The notes under the pieces are model-generated. The model had not been told where the DNA came from, did no database searches, and was given only the letters and a program-made list of their open reading frames with translations. Made by a program: the position numbers and the translations under genes. A stretch of DNA of 64,000 nucleotides from Branchiostoma belcheri (Eukaryota; Chordata; Leptocardii; Amphioxiformes; Branchiostomatidae), in the NCBI RefSeq assembly GCF_001625305.1, contig NW_017804353.1, forward strand, positions 3,666,603-3,730,602. Direction: 5' to 3'. Positions 49,801 through 60,095 of the stretch are shown here, piece after piece (position 1 is the stretch's first letter; the number at the start of each line of letters is the position of its first letter).

Positions 49801-52800
49801 CGCTCTTATGGCTTCAGCTAAGCTCAATCCAGTCCACTATTTTATGTTGTCCTCCCACCTCTTTCTCTGTCTGAATATGACACGTTATTCCCGTACCGCT
49901 GCAGGTATGGAGAGTTTAGGGCCGTCCAAACGCACTGCGTTCGGCATGTTGATGTGCCAGATGCCCGCCGTCGGGTACCTGGTCCTGGGGCTGATGGCCT
50001 ACTTCATCCGGGACTGGTGGCTCCTGCAACTGGCGCTGTCCCTCCCCACTCTACCCTTACTCATGTACTGGTGGTAAGTTCATGTTCTTATTATACATAA
50101 GGGTTCTCGTAGGCTACAAAGTACGATATCTTTGTTAAAGATTTGTTTTATTTTTTTTTTCATTTAGGCGAGGACTAGGAAAGAGAAGGATTCCTAAACT
50201 AAACAAAGACATCAAACAAAATAGTTCGACGTATTGAGTATCAAGTACATGTCAAAGTTCCTAATATAAGGTCTGTGAGTAGGTACGTTGTCATTCAACC
50301 CAGCGGTATTAGCAAATGTAAGTTTCTTCTATGTCCAAACATTCCTTTGAGGGCTTTGAAAAGTAAACTCAAACAAATCAAAAGTAGCCTCGGCTAATCT
50401 GAATTTGTCTTTACATCAGGTTCGTGTCAGAGTCGCCACGATGGTTGATAGTTGCCAAGAAAACGGACAGGGCCAGGCTAGTCATCGAGCGCATCGCCAA
50501 AGAAAACGGCGTCAACTTTTCACAGGAAACCTTTCAAAAGTTGAACGGTTGTGCGGAGGGCCAAAATGACGACGGAAGAACGCCACCTAGCAGCAAGAGT
50601 AGGAAGTACAGCATTGTCGATTTGGTCCGCACTCCGCAGATGAGGAAGATAACGCTGGCAATGAACCTAGCATGGTGAGTTAGTAAAAGAAGAGAACTCT
50701 AATAGAACAGGATTCTGATGTGGAACCGGCTGTAGCAATAGCCACTTGTTCGTACGGTACAAGTACGATCGAAACGAACATTCGTCTGCAAAATTAAATT
50801 TAACTTAAATAACGATGATGCTTGCTCTATGATGCTTGACTATCAACACTGACATTGCAACCGACAGTTAGATGGATAAACACACATATTGTCAGTTTTA
50901 ACTTTAATTTTTATTTTCATCCCCGTTCCAGGTTGATAGCCGTGTGTGTTTACTACAGCCTCGTGTTGGGGACGTCACAACTGATCGGGGACCACTACGT
51001 CAACTTCGTCCTCGGCGCATGCGTGGAAATGGTGGCCATATGCGTCGCCTGGCTGCTGATGGCCAGATTTGGCGGGAAACGTCCGTTTATCGGCTTCATG
51101 TTAGTGGCTGGAGCGTCCTGTCTGGCCCTGGCCGGCGTGCCGCATGGTGTGTAGGAACTTTTAACATGAATGTGCATCTCATGTTTAAAGTTAAAACTTT
51201 TGGTCCAACACAAAAAGTTCTCTTACCGACTAGCTTTCGACCAGTCACTCTGGTCTTCCTCGGTAGACTGACCCGACATCGTCTACCAGATACCTTTGAC
51301 CCAGTGTTGACGTCACACTTCAAAGAAGCCACGTGACAAGCTTCACTGGGTCAGTCTACTGAGGAAGACCAGAGTGACTGGTCGAAAGCTGTAGGTGAGA
51401 GAAATTTTTTGTTGGACCAAAAGTTGTAGGTGAGAGAAATTTTTTGTTGGACCAAAGTTTTAACTTTAAACATGTAACTACCAACACAGATGAACTTTCA
51501 TGATAATGTTCATCTCAGTTGGTAAAAGACATTATGAGAAGCTTTAAATTGTTCTCCAACTCAAAGAATCATCGAAATTTTTGGGCCGAATCATTCGAAC
51601 GTCCTCAGCTTTTTGAATTTTCCTTTTCCCGGCTTTGCCAGACTCAGGGATTGTCACCACCACACTGGCCATGGTCGGGCGCTTCGGCATCAGTATCGGG
51701 TTCGGTACTCTCATGGTGTTTTCGGCCGAGGTCTTCCCAACAGTCATTAGGTGGGTGCAAATACATAAGCCTTCATGAAAGAGAGATCGTTCGGTGTAAT
51801 TTAGCCAGCTGCCGCCGCGCCACGTGCCTGCGAAGCTGGTGTGTTACGCCGAAGGGCGGTTATACCTAGCCTCTACCAGGCTTCGGGAGACGGATGGAAA
51901 TAGTAAAAATTGGCCAAATAGAGAGATAACAGAGAGAGGGGGATTTGGTCCGCCAGAGAGTACGTGCGGCAAAATGTACTCTCTAGCGGACCAACTCCCT
52001 CGGCATGTTATCTCTCTAGTTGGCCAATTTCCACTCTTTCCAACCGTCTCCCTAAGCCTGTTTGAGGCTAAGTTATACCAGTCATACAGATACAGACAGA
52101 TCAAAAACTGGACAGATAGACGGAAATTGTCTTTTGAACTATTCTATTTCATTTGTACACAGAAATATGGGTGTGGGTCAGGCCAGCATGGTCTCCAGAC
52201 TGGGCGGGATCGTGGCCCCGTTTGTCGGTCTCCTAGGTAACGCGTGGCGGCCCCTCCCGTTCCTGGTGTACGGGGTTCTGTGTTGCCTGGCGGGGGTGGC
52301 CGTGACAGTCATCCCCGAGACGCTCGGTATTTCTCTTCCCAACACACCCGAGGATCTGGAGCGTTTAGTAAGGTATTCTAGCAACTTTCCACATTTTCGA
52401 ACCAAGAAGTGCTTATAGGAAGAACCATGTCCATATGGGCCACGGTACAAAAAGTTTACAACCGTGATTTAAATATCAAGCTGTTGCTAGGGAAACTAAA
52501 GGGAATTAATGTGTGAAAAACAGACATTTAACAATGAGAACACGAGTTGAAAACGGTTGATTTTATGGATTCTCCAGTCCTGTCCTTAACCACTGAGTGG
52601 CTGAGTCTTCGTTTCAGCTGTCGTATTGTCCCTCCCCTTTACAATCTTTCTTTTAATATGTCTAATAATATATCTATATTATTGTTTAATATAAGAGAAC
52701 TATCTGAGACGATTTCAGGAAAGAAATTTATATTTGGTCTGTTTTTTCAGAAGCCAGTTGACCACCGCTGCACCAGAGTTCCCGGATGAAGCAGAACGCT

Positions 52801-52871
52801 CACGCGCGGTACCTGGCGTCGCCAACTCGTCTGCCACTACAACCGTGTATCAGATGGTCTCAAGCGTGTGA
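46878..52871 (+). CDS. SLC22-family organic ion transporter (MFS), 9 coding exons, 567 aa
   Basis: Exons: 46878-47243, 48610-48713, 49280-49434, 49905-50073, 50420-50674, 50932-51146, 51642-51750, 52163-52372, 52751-52871; the sum is 568 codons with TGA. The architecture is that of SLC22. TM1 (about 20-41) is followed by a large extracellular loop with N-glycosylation sequons at Asn60, Asn68 and Asn98 and several Cys, closing with SSIVTQYDLVCGRAW. Next come AQSIFMAGVGLGGIIFGVIS (TM2) with the MFS motif SDRVGRH at about 155-161, and VSESPRWL at 267-274, the SLC22 hallmark before the cytosolic loop. TM7-TM12 end with PETLGISLPNTPEDLE. The tail ends SSV, a possible class I PDZ ligand. Members move organic cations, anions or zwitterions such as carnitine across the plasma membrane; the substrate here is not predictable. 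The start codon is the only Met in good position for the NYDAVL N-terminus. Confidence 0.95.
48441..48543. mobile_element. Short MITE copy, TACTCTCCAAGCAGA family
   Basis: ATACTCTCCAAGCAGA at the left and TGTGCTTGAAGAG at the right, with an A-rich centre. It lies in SLC22 intron 1 just before exon 2. The ends match those at 2862 and 57446, but the inside is shorter. Confidence 0.5.
48721..48970 (+). mobile_element. 5'-truncated LINE: end of reverse-transcriptase ORF plus 3' UTR and (GATACA)n tail
   Basis: About 15 bp after the exon 2 donor one frame reads DNSFFPRTIAEWNSAVTKY, the typical C-terminal end of CR1/L2/Jockey-type retrotransposon polyproteins (SFFPRT-WN). The conserved GC-rich 3' tail and ATACAGATACAGATACAG follow. 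It is inserted sense to SLC22 in intron 2. Sister tails are at 36554 and 51786. Confidence 0.7.
49125..49239. repeat. G-rich 33-34 bp tandem repeat before SLC22 exon 3
   Basis: Three full units (49125-49158, 49159-49191, 49192-49225) plus a partial fourth share GTGGGGGAGGGG-AAGATC and GTAGGGCTACGA. Each has closely spaced G runs on the sense strand. The array ends about 40 bp before the exon 3 acceptor. Confidence 0.9.
51180..51474. mobile_element. MITE with long inverted arms in SLC22 intron 6
   Basis: The left arm CATGTTTAAAGTTAAAAC..TTTTGGTCCAACA runs on to ACCAGTCACTCTGGTCTTCC. The right arm is the complement, GGAAGACCAGAGTGACTGGT to TTGTTGGACCAAA and GTTTTAACTTTAAACATG. The right arm has a tandem doubling of GTAGGTGAGAGAAATTTTTT, so it is longer than the left. 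Confidence 0.8.
51479..51524. mobile_element. 46-bp mini-hairpin, copy 1
   Basis: TACCAACACAGATGAAC pairs with GTTCATCTCAGTTGGTA. A second copy is at 62557-62598 in the nuclear receptor gene. Confidence 0.55.
51786..52105 (+). mobile_element. LINE 3' tail interrupted by a MITE (51867-52070)
   Basis: The LINE tail (TTCGGTGTAATTTAGCCAGC through GGCGGTTATAC) stops at 51866 and resumes at 52071 with TTATACCAGTCATACAGATA. TTATAC is present on both sides as the target duplication. The MITE between has ends TAGCCTCTACCAGGCTT-GGGAGACGG and CCGTCTCCCTAAGCCTGTTTGAGGCTA, with long inner arms (GTACTCTCTAGCGGACCAA side). The same end type is cut by the left edge of the window at 1-32. Confidence 0.75.
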
Positions 52872-54549
52872 ACCGCGCATGCGCCATCGTCTTTGACAAT
52901 TTGAGTTTGATTGGCTTTGTTGATGAGAGGCCAACATCAAAGTATTGCTCCAAGATCGGAGAAAAGGAAACGAAAATACAGAATTTCGCAAGAAATTTAA
53001 TTAAAGTACACTTGAATTTTTATTTCGTCACAACATTCCGCATCCAGCATTGATGTCCAGATGATTGTTATGATATTTTGATATTTTCTATCAAAGAATT
53101 ATGGAGGTAGAAACCTTAATACGAATATCATGTTATACTTCTCGTAGTCTTACATTTTTGCAGTTTAATGTCGCCCGATAAAAGAATGCATAGGTCTCTT
53201 TTGACGTTATGATTAGTTGTGTCTGACTCTTAATATAATATTCGTTCACACAGGTGTACGTTTGTACCTCTAGAGCTGATACTTATCTCACATCATACAC
53301 GTCATGAAAGCAGTGTTAACAAGTAAGAACTCTAACTATAGGCTTTTAAAGTGGTTTGAGTTACGCATTAAGGTAGGTCAACTTCCTATTACATGGGAAG
53401 TGATTGGCAACTCATACAACAGAACTATGAGACAAGGAGAGGTGGTCAGTGTTACCCGAAGAAATTTTAGAAGGGGAAGGGGACTTGAGACTTAAAACCA
53501 GACATAGGACGATCGACCATGGACAGTGACTGTAGGAACACGGGCTGCACGTGCTCTCCTGTGGACAGAGGGTGTGCGCACGTGCCCGGGAATGGATAGA
53601 GCCGATAGACCAAGCGTTTTAGACGAAATACAGCTGACAGAAACTCATTGACGGACGTATATTATGCCCAAATTGACATTGTCTTTGCTACATGTAGTCC
53701 AAGGAGAAGGGGGGTTACCAACATATGTATTATGTACCCATTATTGTTGTCTAGGCGTCGTGTAAGTTAGAAAACTTACGTTTTTGCGTGGACAATACAG
53801 GCGCTCGCGTTTGTGTCCAAGCCTGGGTGTCAGCTGGAAGTAAAGGTCGGCATTTCGGGGCGCAGGTGTTGGAGGACCTTTGACCCTGCACATTGTTGTT
53901 GTAGGTCTAACGACCGGCCTACGGTGTGGGGTACCGGACAAGATGGATCTGTGAAGACACCCCGCCGGACAGGCCAGCTCACAGCATTCATGTCTTCAGA
54001 CGGCACATAAAAAGTGCGTCTCTGAAAGCTTAGCGACATTGACAGGTCATTTCTTCCCATTTAAAACTTGTACACAATGGTCATTGTGACTAAATAATGA
54101 GATTAGTGGACAATGGATTTTTGTAAATGAGGTTTTACGAGCTTTTGACAGGAATTCAAAATTGTGTGGTCTAACGTTTTTCCTTTCTGATGAAAAGAGA
54201 AAACTTTGTCGCCAGTTACTACCAATGGAAGAACACACATACAGGTATGCTCCATATAATCTTCGAGAGCATCGATAACTTAAAAGGTATACATATCAGC
54301 CTTGCTGTTACCTTTTTAAAAAAAATCACGAATCAGAGTGTTAACATTTGAATACTTTAATGATTTTTTGTGCTGATTTCAACGCCGACATCTTAGCTTG
54401 ATATTGTTTGGGAAGAAGTCACATAGTCCTACATTGCTCGATGTCATCATTAGTACTGTATAATCTTATCTCTTAATTACGTTTGAAATTCATATCTAAT
54501 GTGTGGGTCGATGCTTGATGACTTTGAGACTGTTTTCCGCTTATTACAC

Positions 54550-54946
54550 ACTTTCAAAAGTTCATGACGACGAGTAAGCTACCATTATTGAAACACACAC
54601 AAAAGACTTCCGTTAGAGAAAGTCATTTATGTAATTGTTATCACACCTCTCTTTAAATTTGCACCTGATATCTGTACGTTTTCACGGATCGTAAAGATGA
54701 CTCCATTGACTCGTACCCGTACATATACACATCACCTGAATGAGACATTTATCGATACACACTTTCAAAAGTTCATGAGAACTATTTCTGAGACACACAA
54801 AAACTTCCGCTAAAAGAAAGTCATTTGTGTGATGGTTACCGCACCTGAAATCTGTACAGCACAGATTTTAAGCTACATAGCTAGATCGTAAAGATGACTC
54901 TCCCTCGTACATATGCGCATCACCTGAATGAGACACTAACTGATAC
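54550..54946. repeat. Two-copy tandem duplication, period about 211 bp
   Basis: ACTTTCAAAAGTTCATGA at 54550 recurs at 54761. AGAAAGTCATTT, CACCTGA-ATCTGTAC, GATCGTAAAGATGACTC and CATCACCTGAATGAGACA follow in the same order in both copies. The second copy is about 20 bp shorter. Confidence 0.85.
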
Positions 54947-55784
54947 AGATATACGATGTCTGGGGCAGACGCGGTGAAACTGCACCTTTGTTCGTGCTTA
55001 AGAGGGAGGCTGATTGCGAGTTCTTCCCGCTGAGAAAATTACTCTGCCCGTTGTGGGGAGGTGCGAGGACCCGGCCAGATTTACGGGTGGCCTCGGGGCG
55101 AGGTGGTGGACCACAAAAGTCACGAAAAAAAGGAAAAAGTTAAAGAAAGAATTCCACAATAAGGAATTAAATCGATCAAATCTTTTACAGAATGTGTTGC
55201 TGCTCAAACGAAATAGACGTACATTTTTACACTGTTATGGTTGTCTTTTGACTAGGAACCAAATTTATATATTTCAATATACGTGTATGTACATGTGTAA
55301 TGAAAACGAAACAGCTCACACTGCAAGAAACTTTTAAAAAACATGGACTTAAGTACAGTACTACAAGTGCCCTGTTTTATTGTATTTTGTCTAGGAACAG
55401 CACTTAAATGGCACACGTAGGTTAAACATGATCTCAATAGAAAACATACCTCAAACTCTTCTGTGAGCTTGAAAAGAATTGTGTTCAAATAATAAAACTG
55501 GTGAGACAGTTTTTCAGGCTTTGCAACATGGTTCCTTAACTTGGTAAAATATTAAGTCTGTGAAAGTACATTACTAGTAGTCTTTGCATGTCTGAGAAGA
55601 CGAATGTGTTCAATATGGGCGCGGCGTGTCCGAAATGTCAGACACCGCAATTACCCCGCTAAACGGTCAATAAAACCGGCAATTAGCCCCATTGTTAGCC
55701 TCTGATAAACCAACTCTAACTTCTCATATACATTTATACAGTTACTAAGAAGCGAGAGGAAGTTAAAAGGCTAGAATACATTAG

Positions 55785-56025
55785 ACGTTTATATATACAT
55801 GTAACAGTTATATGTATTTGTATATGTATATGATTCATCGTTTTGTATGTAGGTCAATATTGTTGTACTCACGTATCTGTCTGTATGTTTACATGTAGTT
55901 TAAGAAGTCGCTGTACTTTTGTTGTGTCAATTAAGTTCTTGTGTGATTGTACTCTTGTGACCTGTGCTTAGCCCAGTGTGGCAAAAATGTACAATTTAAG
56001 GTCTTCATTCATTCACTCATTCAAT
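55785..56025 (+). mobile_element. Retrotransposon 3' tail ending in (ATTC)n
   Basis: TGCTTAGCCCAGTGTGGCAA then AAATGTACAATTTAAGGTCT ends in TTCATTCATTCACTCATTC. A related tail is at 61190-61300. Short tetranucleotide tails are typical of CR1/L2-type elements. No reverse-transcriptase peptide is left. Confidence 0.5.
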
Positions 56026-56819
56026 GAACGACACGGGCGAGGGCGCTCAGGTGCACAGCGACCCCTGGCGGGAGGTCAACCGCCCGCTTTGTGTTTGTCA
56101 GACAGAGTTTATACTTTATAGACAATTAAACGGGTCTGGCCGCAAACAAAGAGAGGCACGGGCTAGGTTTGTACAAGACCGACCTTTACTCGGCCATGCA
56201 CGCGCGGGTGTTTGTAGAACGTGTCAGATGCCACGCGGCGGGCATGTCTACACCCCGTCCGTACCGCACACACACGCGTGTCACACCGCGCAATTAAATC
56301 TTTCCGTTCCGTTTGCTACATTGACGGTTTTGCCGGCGTCTTTTTGGGCACCAGTGTTGGTAACACAAAGTTGCAGACACCACGGAAGTCGCCTTTGAAA
56401 GTTAACAACCCGTCAGTAATTCTATCAGAATAAAATAACGGTCAAACACAAACACAGACTCGAACTTTTTTCCTCAGCACAGACGCAGGAACTTCTGAAT
56501 GCTTATTGTTCTTTCCTCATATTCTTTCTATTGGAGACGTACAAATCATTCTACAAGCTTTCTACAGTCAGCCAGTGCAATGGCAACTACACGGGGCTTG
56601 TATATATGATTTTAATTTGTCAACCATGTATATCCATCGTGAATGAAAAGAAGACCCAATTAAAGTATATATACCCAAGACGCTTCCAGGCGGTTTCTAC
56701 TCAAAAGTCCCAATTAACGTGTATATATAACAAGAAGACAACTTTATGGTTACAGCTGGCTATATGAATAGGCCATCTCTTTACGTCGGTGAAGGTCGGT
56801 GACGGTTAGATACCCAGAT

Positions 56820-56892
56820 AAAAAGCATCAGTTACTCAAGCAACTGGACCGTTTTCAATACCATATCAAGTTGCTTGAGTAACTGCTTTTTG
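56820..56892. mobile_element. Small hairpin element
   Basis: AAAAAGCATCAGTTACTCAA then GCAACT on the left is mirrored by AGTTGCTTGAGTAACTG-CTTTTT on the right. No coding capacity. Confidence 0.6.
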
Positions 56893-57445
56893 GAGCATCT
56901 CTTTACCCCTAACCGTTACCCAAAGACTATGGATACAGGTCGGACCTTAAGAAATAACTCGGCTACCATAATCCCTACAACCCACACAAAAAGACTCTGT
57001 AACTCATTCCTTCATCAAGTCTGTATAACAAGTCAACAGTTTTTTTGTGTGTCAATAAAAACGCACAACAAGAAGGGTGCTTACAATTGTTACTACTAAC
57101 AGCTTATTTATCATGTCATGAAAACACACACGAAAGAATAAAACAAGCGTGAAACAGAAAACAGGCCTTTTTTTAAATATACCTCTATAGAAACAGAGTT
57201 CATACAAAACCGAGAGTTTTTACGTTGTCACGGGAAGGTATATGCTTGTTTTTGTTCTCATTCAATTGTTTTTAAAAGAACCAATAGTTTTAGCATGCCA
57301 ATAGATCTAGGACATGTCCGGGCCAATAGCTTTTATTGCTACATATTAGATTGAATAGCAGATAAGAACAAACCGTTATCAAACGTCGTTGGGTCAAACC
57401 CACCACCGGCCCGGTCCCTAACTACCGCTACACCGCCCGGCATGG

Positions 57446-57651
57446 CCTACTCTCCAAGCAGATTTTTGGGTTTGGGCTTATTACCTTCGCCAAGAAGGTT
57501 ATGTTTTTGGGCGTGTTTTTAGGCTTTTTATAGGGGTTTCTTTTTTTGCACTGGATTTTTCCCCAACCCAGTGCAAAAAGAAACCTCGATAAAAAAAGCC
57601 TAAAATAAGCCAAAAATAAGCCAAAACCCAAACCTCTGCTTGGAGAGTAGG
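57446..57651. mobile_element. MITE, CCTACTCTCCAAGCAGA family, A/T-rich subfamily
   Basis: CCTACTCTCCAAGCAGA and its inverse TCTGCTTGGAGAGTAGG form perfect 17-bp ends. The interior matches the copy at 2862-3047. A TTACCTTCGCCAAGAAGGTT segment at 57481 comes from the end of another element family, which suggests a nested insertion. Confidence 0.75.
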
Positions 57652-59019
57652 TATGGCCGTACATGTCGCCTAGTCTCTAACCACCGCTTAAATGCGCGGG
57701 TCGGTATGGCCGCACATGCATGGCGGATGGACCGTTGTTTCAGCACCAAGGACGCGGTCACATTCAGTCCGGAAGGTAATAGACCGATCCAGGATCAAAC
57801 ATGGAACCGTTCTTTTTCGTCAGAATCAACGCGGGAAGGGCCGAGCCGGCCGCCACCACCAGACAGTCGGTTTTGGCGCTCAACTTTAGCAGTTTATGGG
57901 TGAATTTTCGGCAGTGAAAAACTCTCTCAGCAGGCCAAAATGGTTATGCTTTCCTTTGTTGAAGGACACATCAACAGAGTAGAATTATTTGAGGAGGCAA
58001 ACACAATCCTAATAAACGTCTTTCCAATATTACAGGTTGCATTGTGCTAGTTGTTGTTGCGTTTTGATGTCCCCCGCCCATATCCAAACATTTCAAACTC
58101 ATTCGTTTCTCAGTCGAACAACTCGTGGTTGTGCAAAGAAAGGAAGCGAAAAATCTTTGGTGGAATCTTTGAAGAAGCATTCATTAGCAGCTAGGTGTCA
58201 GTAAACATCCAATCTTTAGAACTCCTATCGATATATCACATAAGTACCTTTCTTATATCGTTGTACGAGTATATGAAATATGATAATCAAATCTATGACT
58301 GATAATACCACTAGAATAGGTCCAAATAATGCTCCTATATGTGTGTGTATATCTCGCGATACGAGCAGACGAGTGTTGTGTGTTCTAAGTGCTTTATCTC
58401 ATAACTCCCACCAAGAGATCATCCATATCCCGTTGCGGCTTGTGTGCGCTTTGGTCTTTTGTTTACCCAGGCTTATGCTAACACTCGGGTAGCTAAAAAA
58501 CGATTCAAAGGTTGGTCTCAGCGAATAGAGGTTTTGTTTCCTCTGAAAGGATACAGAAAAGATGTGAAGAAAGACATCCCCGGGAGACATAAGCGAGGAT
58601 AGAGCCCTGACAAAAGTAGTGGTGCAGAGCTAATGAGAGTTGGCAGCGACGCGCGAGCTAATTACCGTGTGATGGTGGTACGCCCGGCGGGCACACGGCG
58701 GCGGCCGGCCCGCGGAACGCCGACTGACGTGCGCCGCGGACTCGGAGCCAATTGGCGGCAGGAGAACAATCGAGGCCGTCGCCGCCGCACCTGGATCTTC
58801 CCACGGCACCGCCAGCCTGTGACGTGCGAGGGAGAGAAGGCGGGCGGTAGCAATCTGTAGGGGTGACGGCTAAACTTTTTTTGTTACCACGAACTTTTTA
58901 GAAAGTTCCAATCACACAAAACAACGTACACAAAGTTCAAAAGTCCCTGAAAGGCTTGAGGCTGTTTGGTAATTTGATGCACGCAATATCTTAGATATGA
59001 CAGTGTTCGCCTTAAGAAA

Positions 59020-59320
59020 ATGTCATCATCGCTCGGCACCTATTCTCTGAGATGGTTCGCTCCAAAAATCGCGGATATCAGTAAGAAATGTGACCCAAGT
59101 CCTGACGTAACGCCGAGTCAGGAAGCCAAGTGTGTGGATAGCGAGACCCCGACACAGACGACTGGTTACCCGAGCGCGATCGGAACGCCACTCCACCGAC
59201 TCGCCATCACCAACCCCCGGGACACCCCCGCGACAACCCCCGCCGAAAGGATGGTAGACACTCCGGTAACTTCCATGGACGGACGATTTACGCCTCCGAT
59301 TTCGACTTCTGCGATATCAG
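59020..59320 (+). CDS. Candidate alternative 5' exon of the NR2E-like gene (100-residue N-terminal region)
   Basis: An ATG in AAAATGT context opens 301 nt ending at TATCAG|GTACGG, phase 1. It begins MSSSLGTYSLRWFAPKIADI and is then rich in Pro, Thr and Ser (TPSQEAK, TGYPSAIGTP, NPRDTPATTPAER, DGRFTPPISTSAIS), as expected of a receptor A/B domain. Its phase fits the DNA-binding-domain exon at 62235, exactly as does the short exon at 60096. The two would be alternative first exons. It could also be a chance frame or another small gene; no homolog is recognised. Confidence 0.45.
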
Positions 59321-60095
59321 GTACGGTTTTTTGTATCTTAAAAACAAATTCACAGCACAACAGAGCACGGCCCAGTTAATCGTCGAAAACATATGCTTCA
59401 TTGACACGAAGTCCGCCCGTCAGAAATCCATCTTTGAAAACACCAAAACGACTTTTACGTATAATAGTCAGCTATTTTACCAAATTTTCTCTGATGCTTT
59501 TCTTGCTTGAATTCTTGTTTTCTTTGCTTAAAGTTTTTTCCAAACCCGGTATACGTGCTCGCAAGCTGCCCGGACGAGTGCGCAATGTGTATTTTAACCA
59601 TCATGTTCTTATGGCTATAGTTTACCTTCTCTCGACGCTCGAGTGTGGCCTCTTTCATACAGACGTACAAAAGCGGTATGTTTAAGGCATTAACGGTCTA
59701 ACTGTCGAGTTAGCCTTGAAAAGCTGAATATTCGGACAAACACGGATTGATAGGCGAGAACAATCGCTGGCAAATTGACCACTGCATCATTTCATCATTG
59801 CTCTTTCCTGGCCCTTTCTGCCCGGCTTGTTGACACAGCGTGCGGTTATTGAAACAAGGTGTTTAGTACTTTGCTGCCAAAGACCCCCTTTATTTGCGCG
59901 CGCGTTTATCGCACGAACACTTGCTGGTTTCTCACATTAGCTTGTTGGTTAGACCCACCCCCTTGTAAAAGCTGACACGGTGATAAGCTGCCTGGCGCGT
60001 GGCACTCCCTGTCTGACTCCCGGGGAGATCGGAGGCGCCACGCGAGGCGGACATTGTTGTTGTGAAGATCGTTCCGGCTTCTATTTTTAACAAGG

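Larger units (their letters stand above)
52872..59019. other. Intergenic region between the SLC22 and nuclear receptor genes
   Basis: No supported exons. It holds a two-copy tandem duplication (54550-54946), a retrotransposon tail (55785-56025), a hairpin at 56820-56892 and the MITE at 57446-57651. From about 58620 to 58860 it becomes GC- and CpG-rich, which may be promoter DNA of the nuclear receptor gene. Confidence 0.5.

Noticed and set aside
53304..54238. Several 60-76 codon open frames
   Set aside because: No splice sites in phase, no signal or domain features, and overlapping frames on both strands.
58633..58860. Arg-rich open frame of 75 codons
   Set aside because: Its length is explained by GC-rich, CpG-rich DNA; no splice or homology support.
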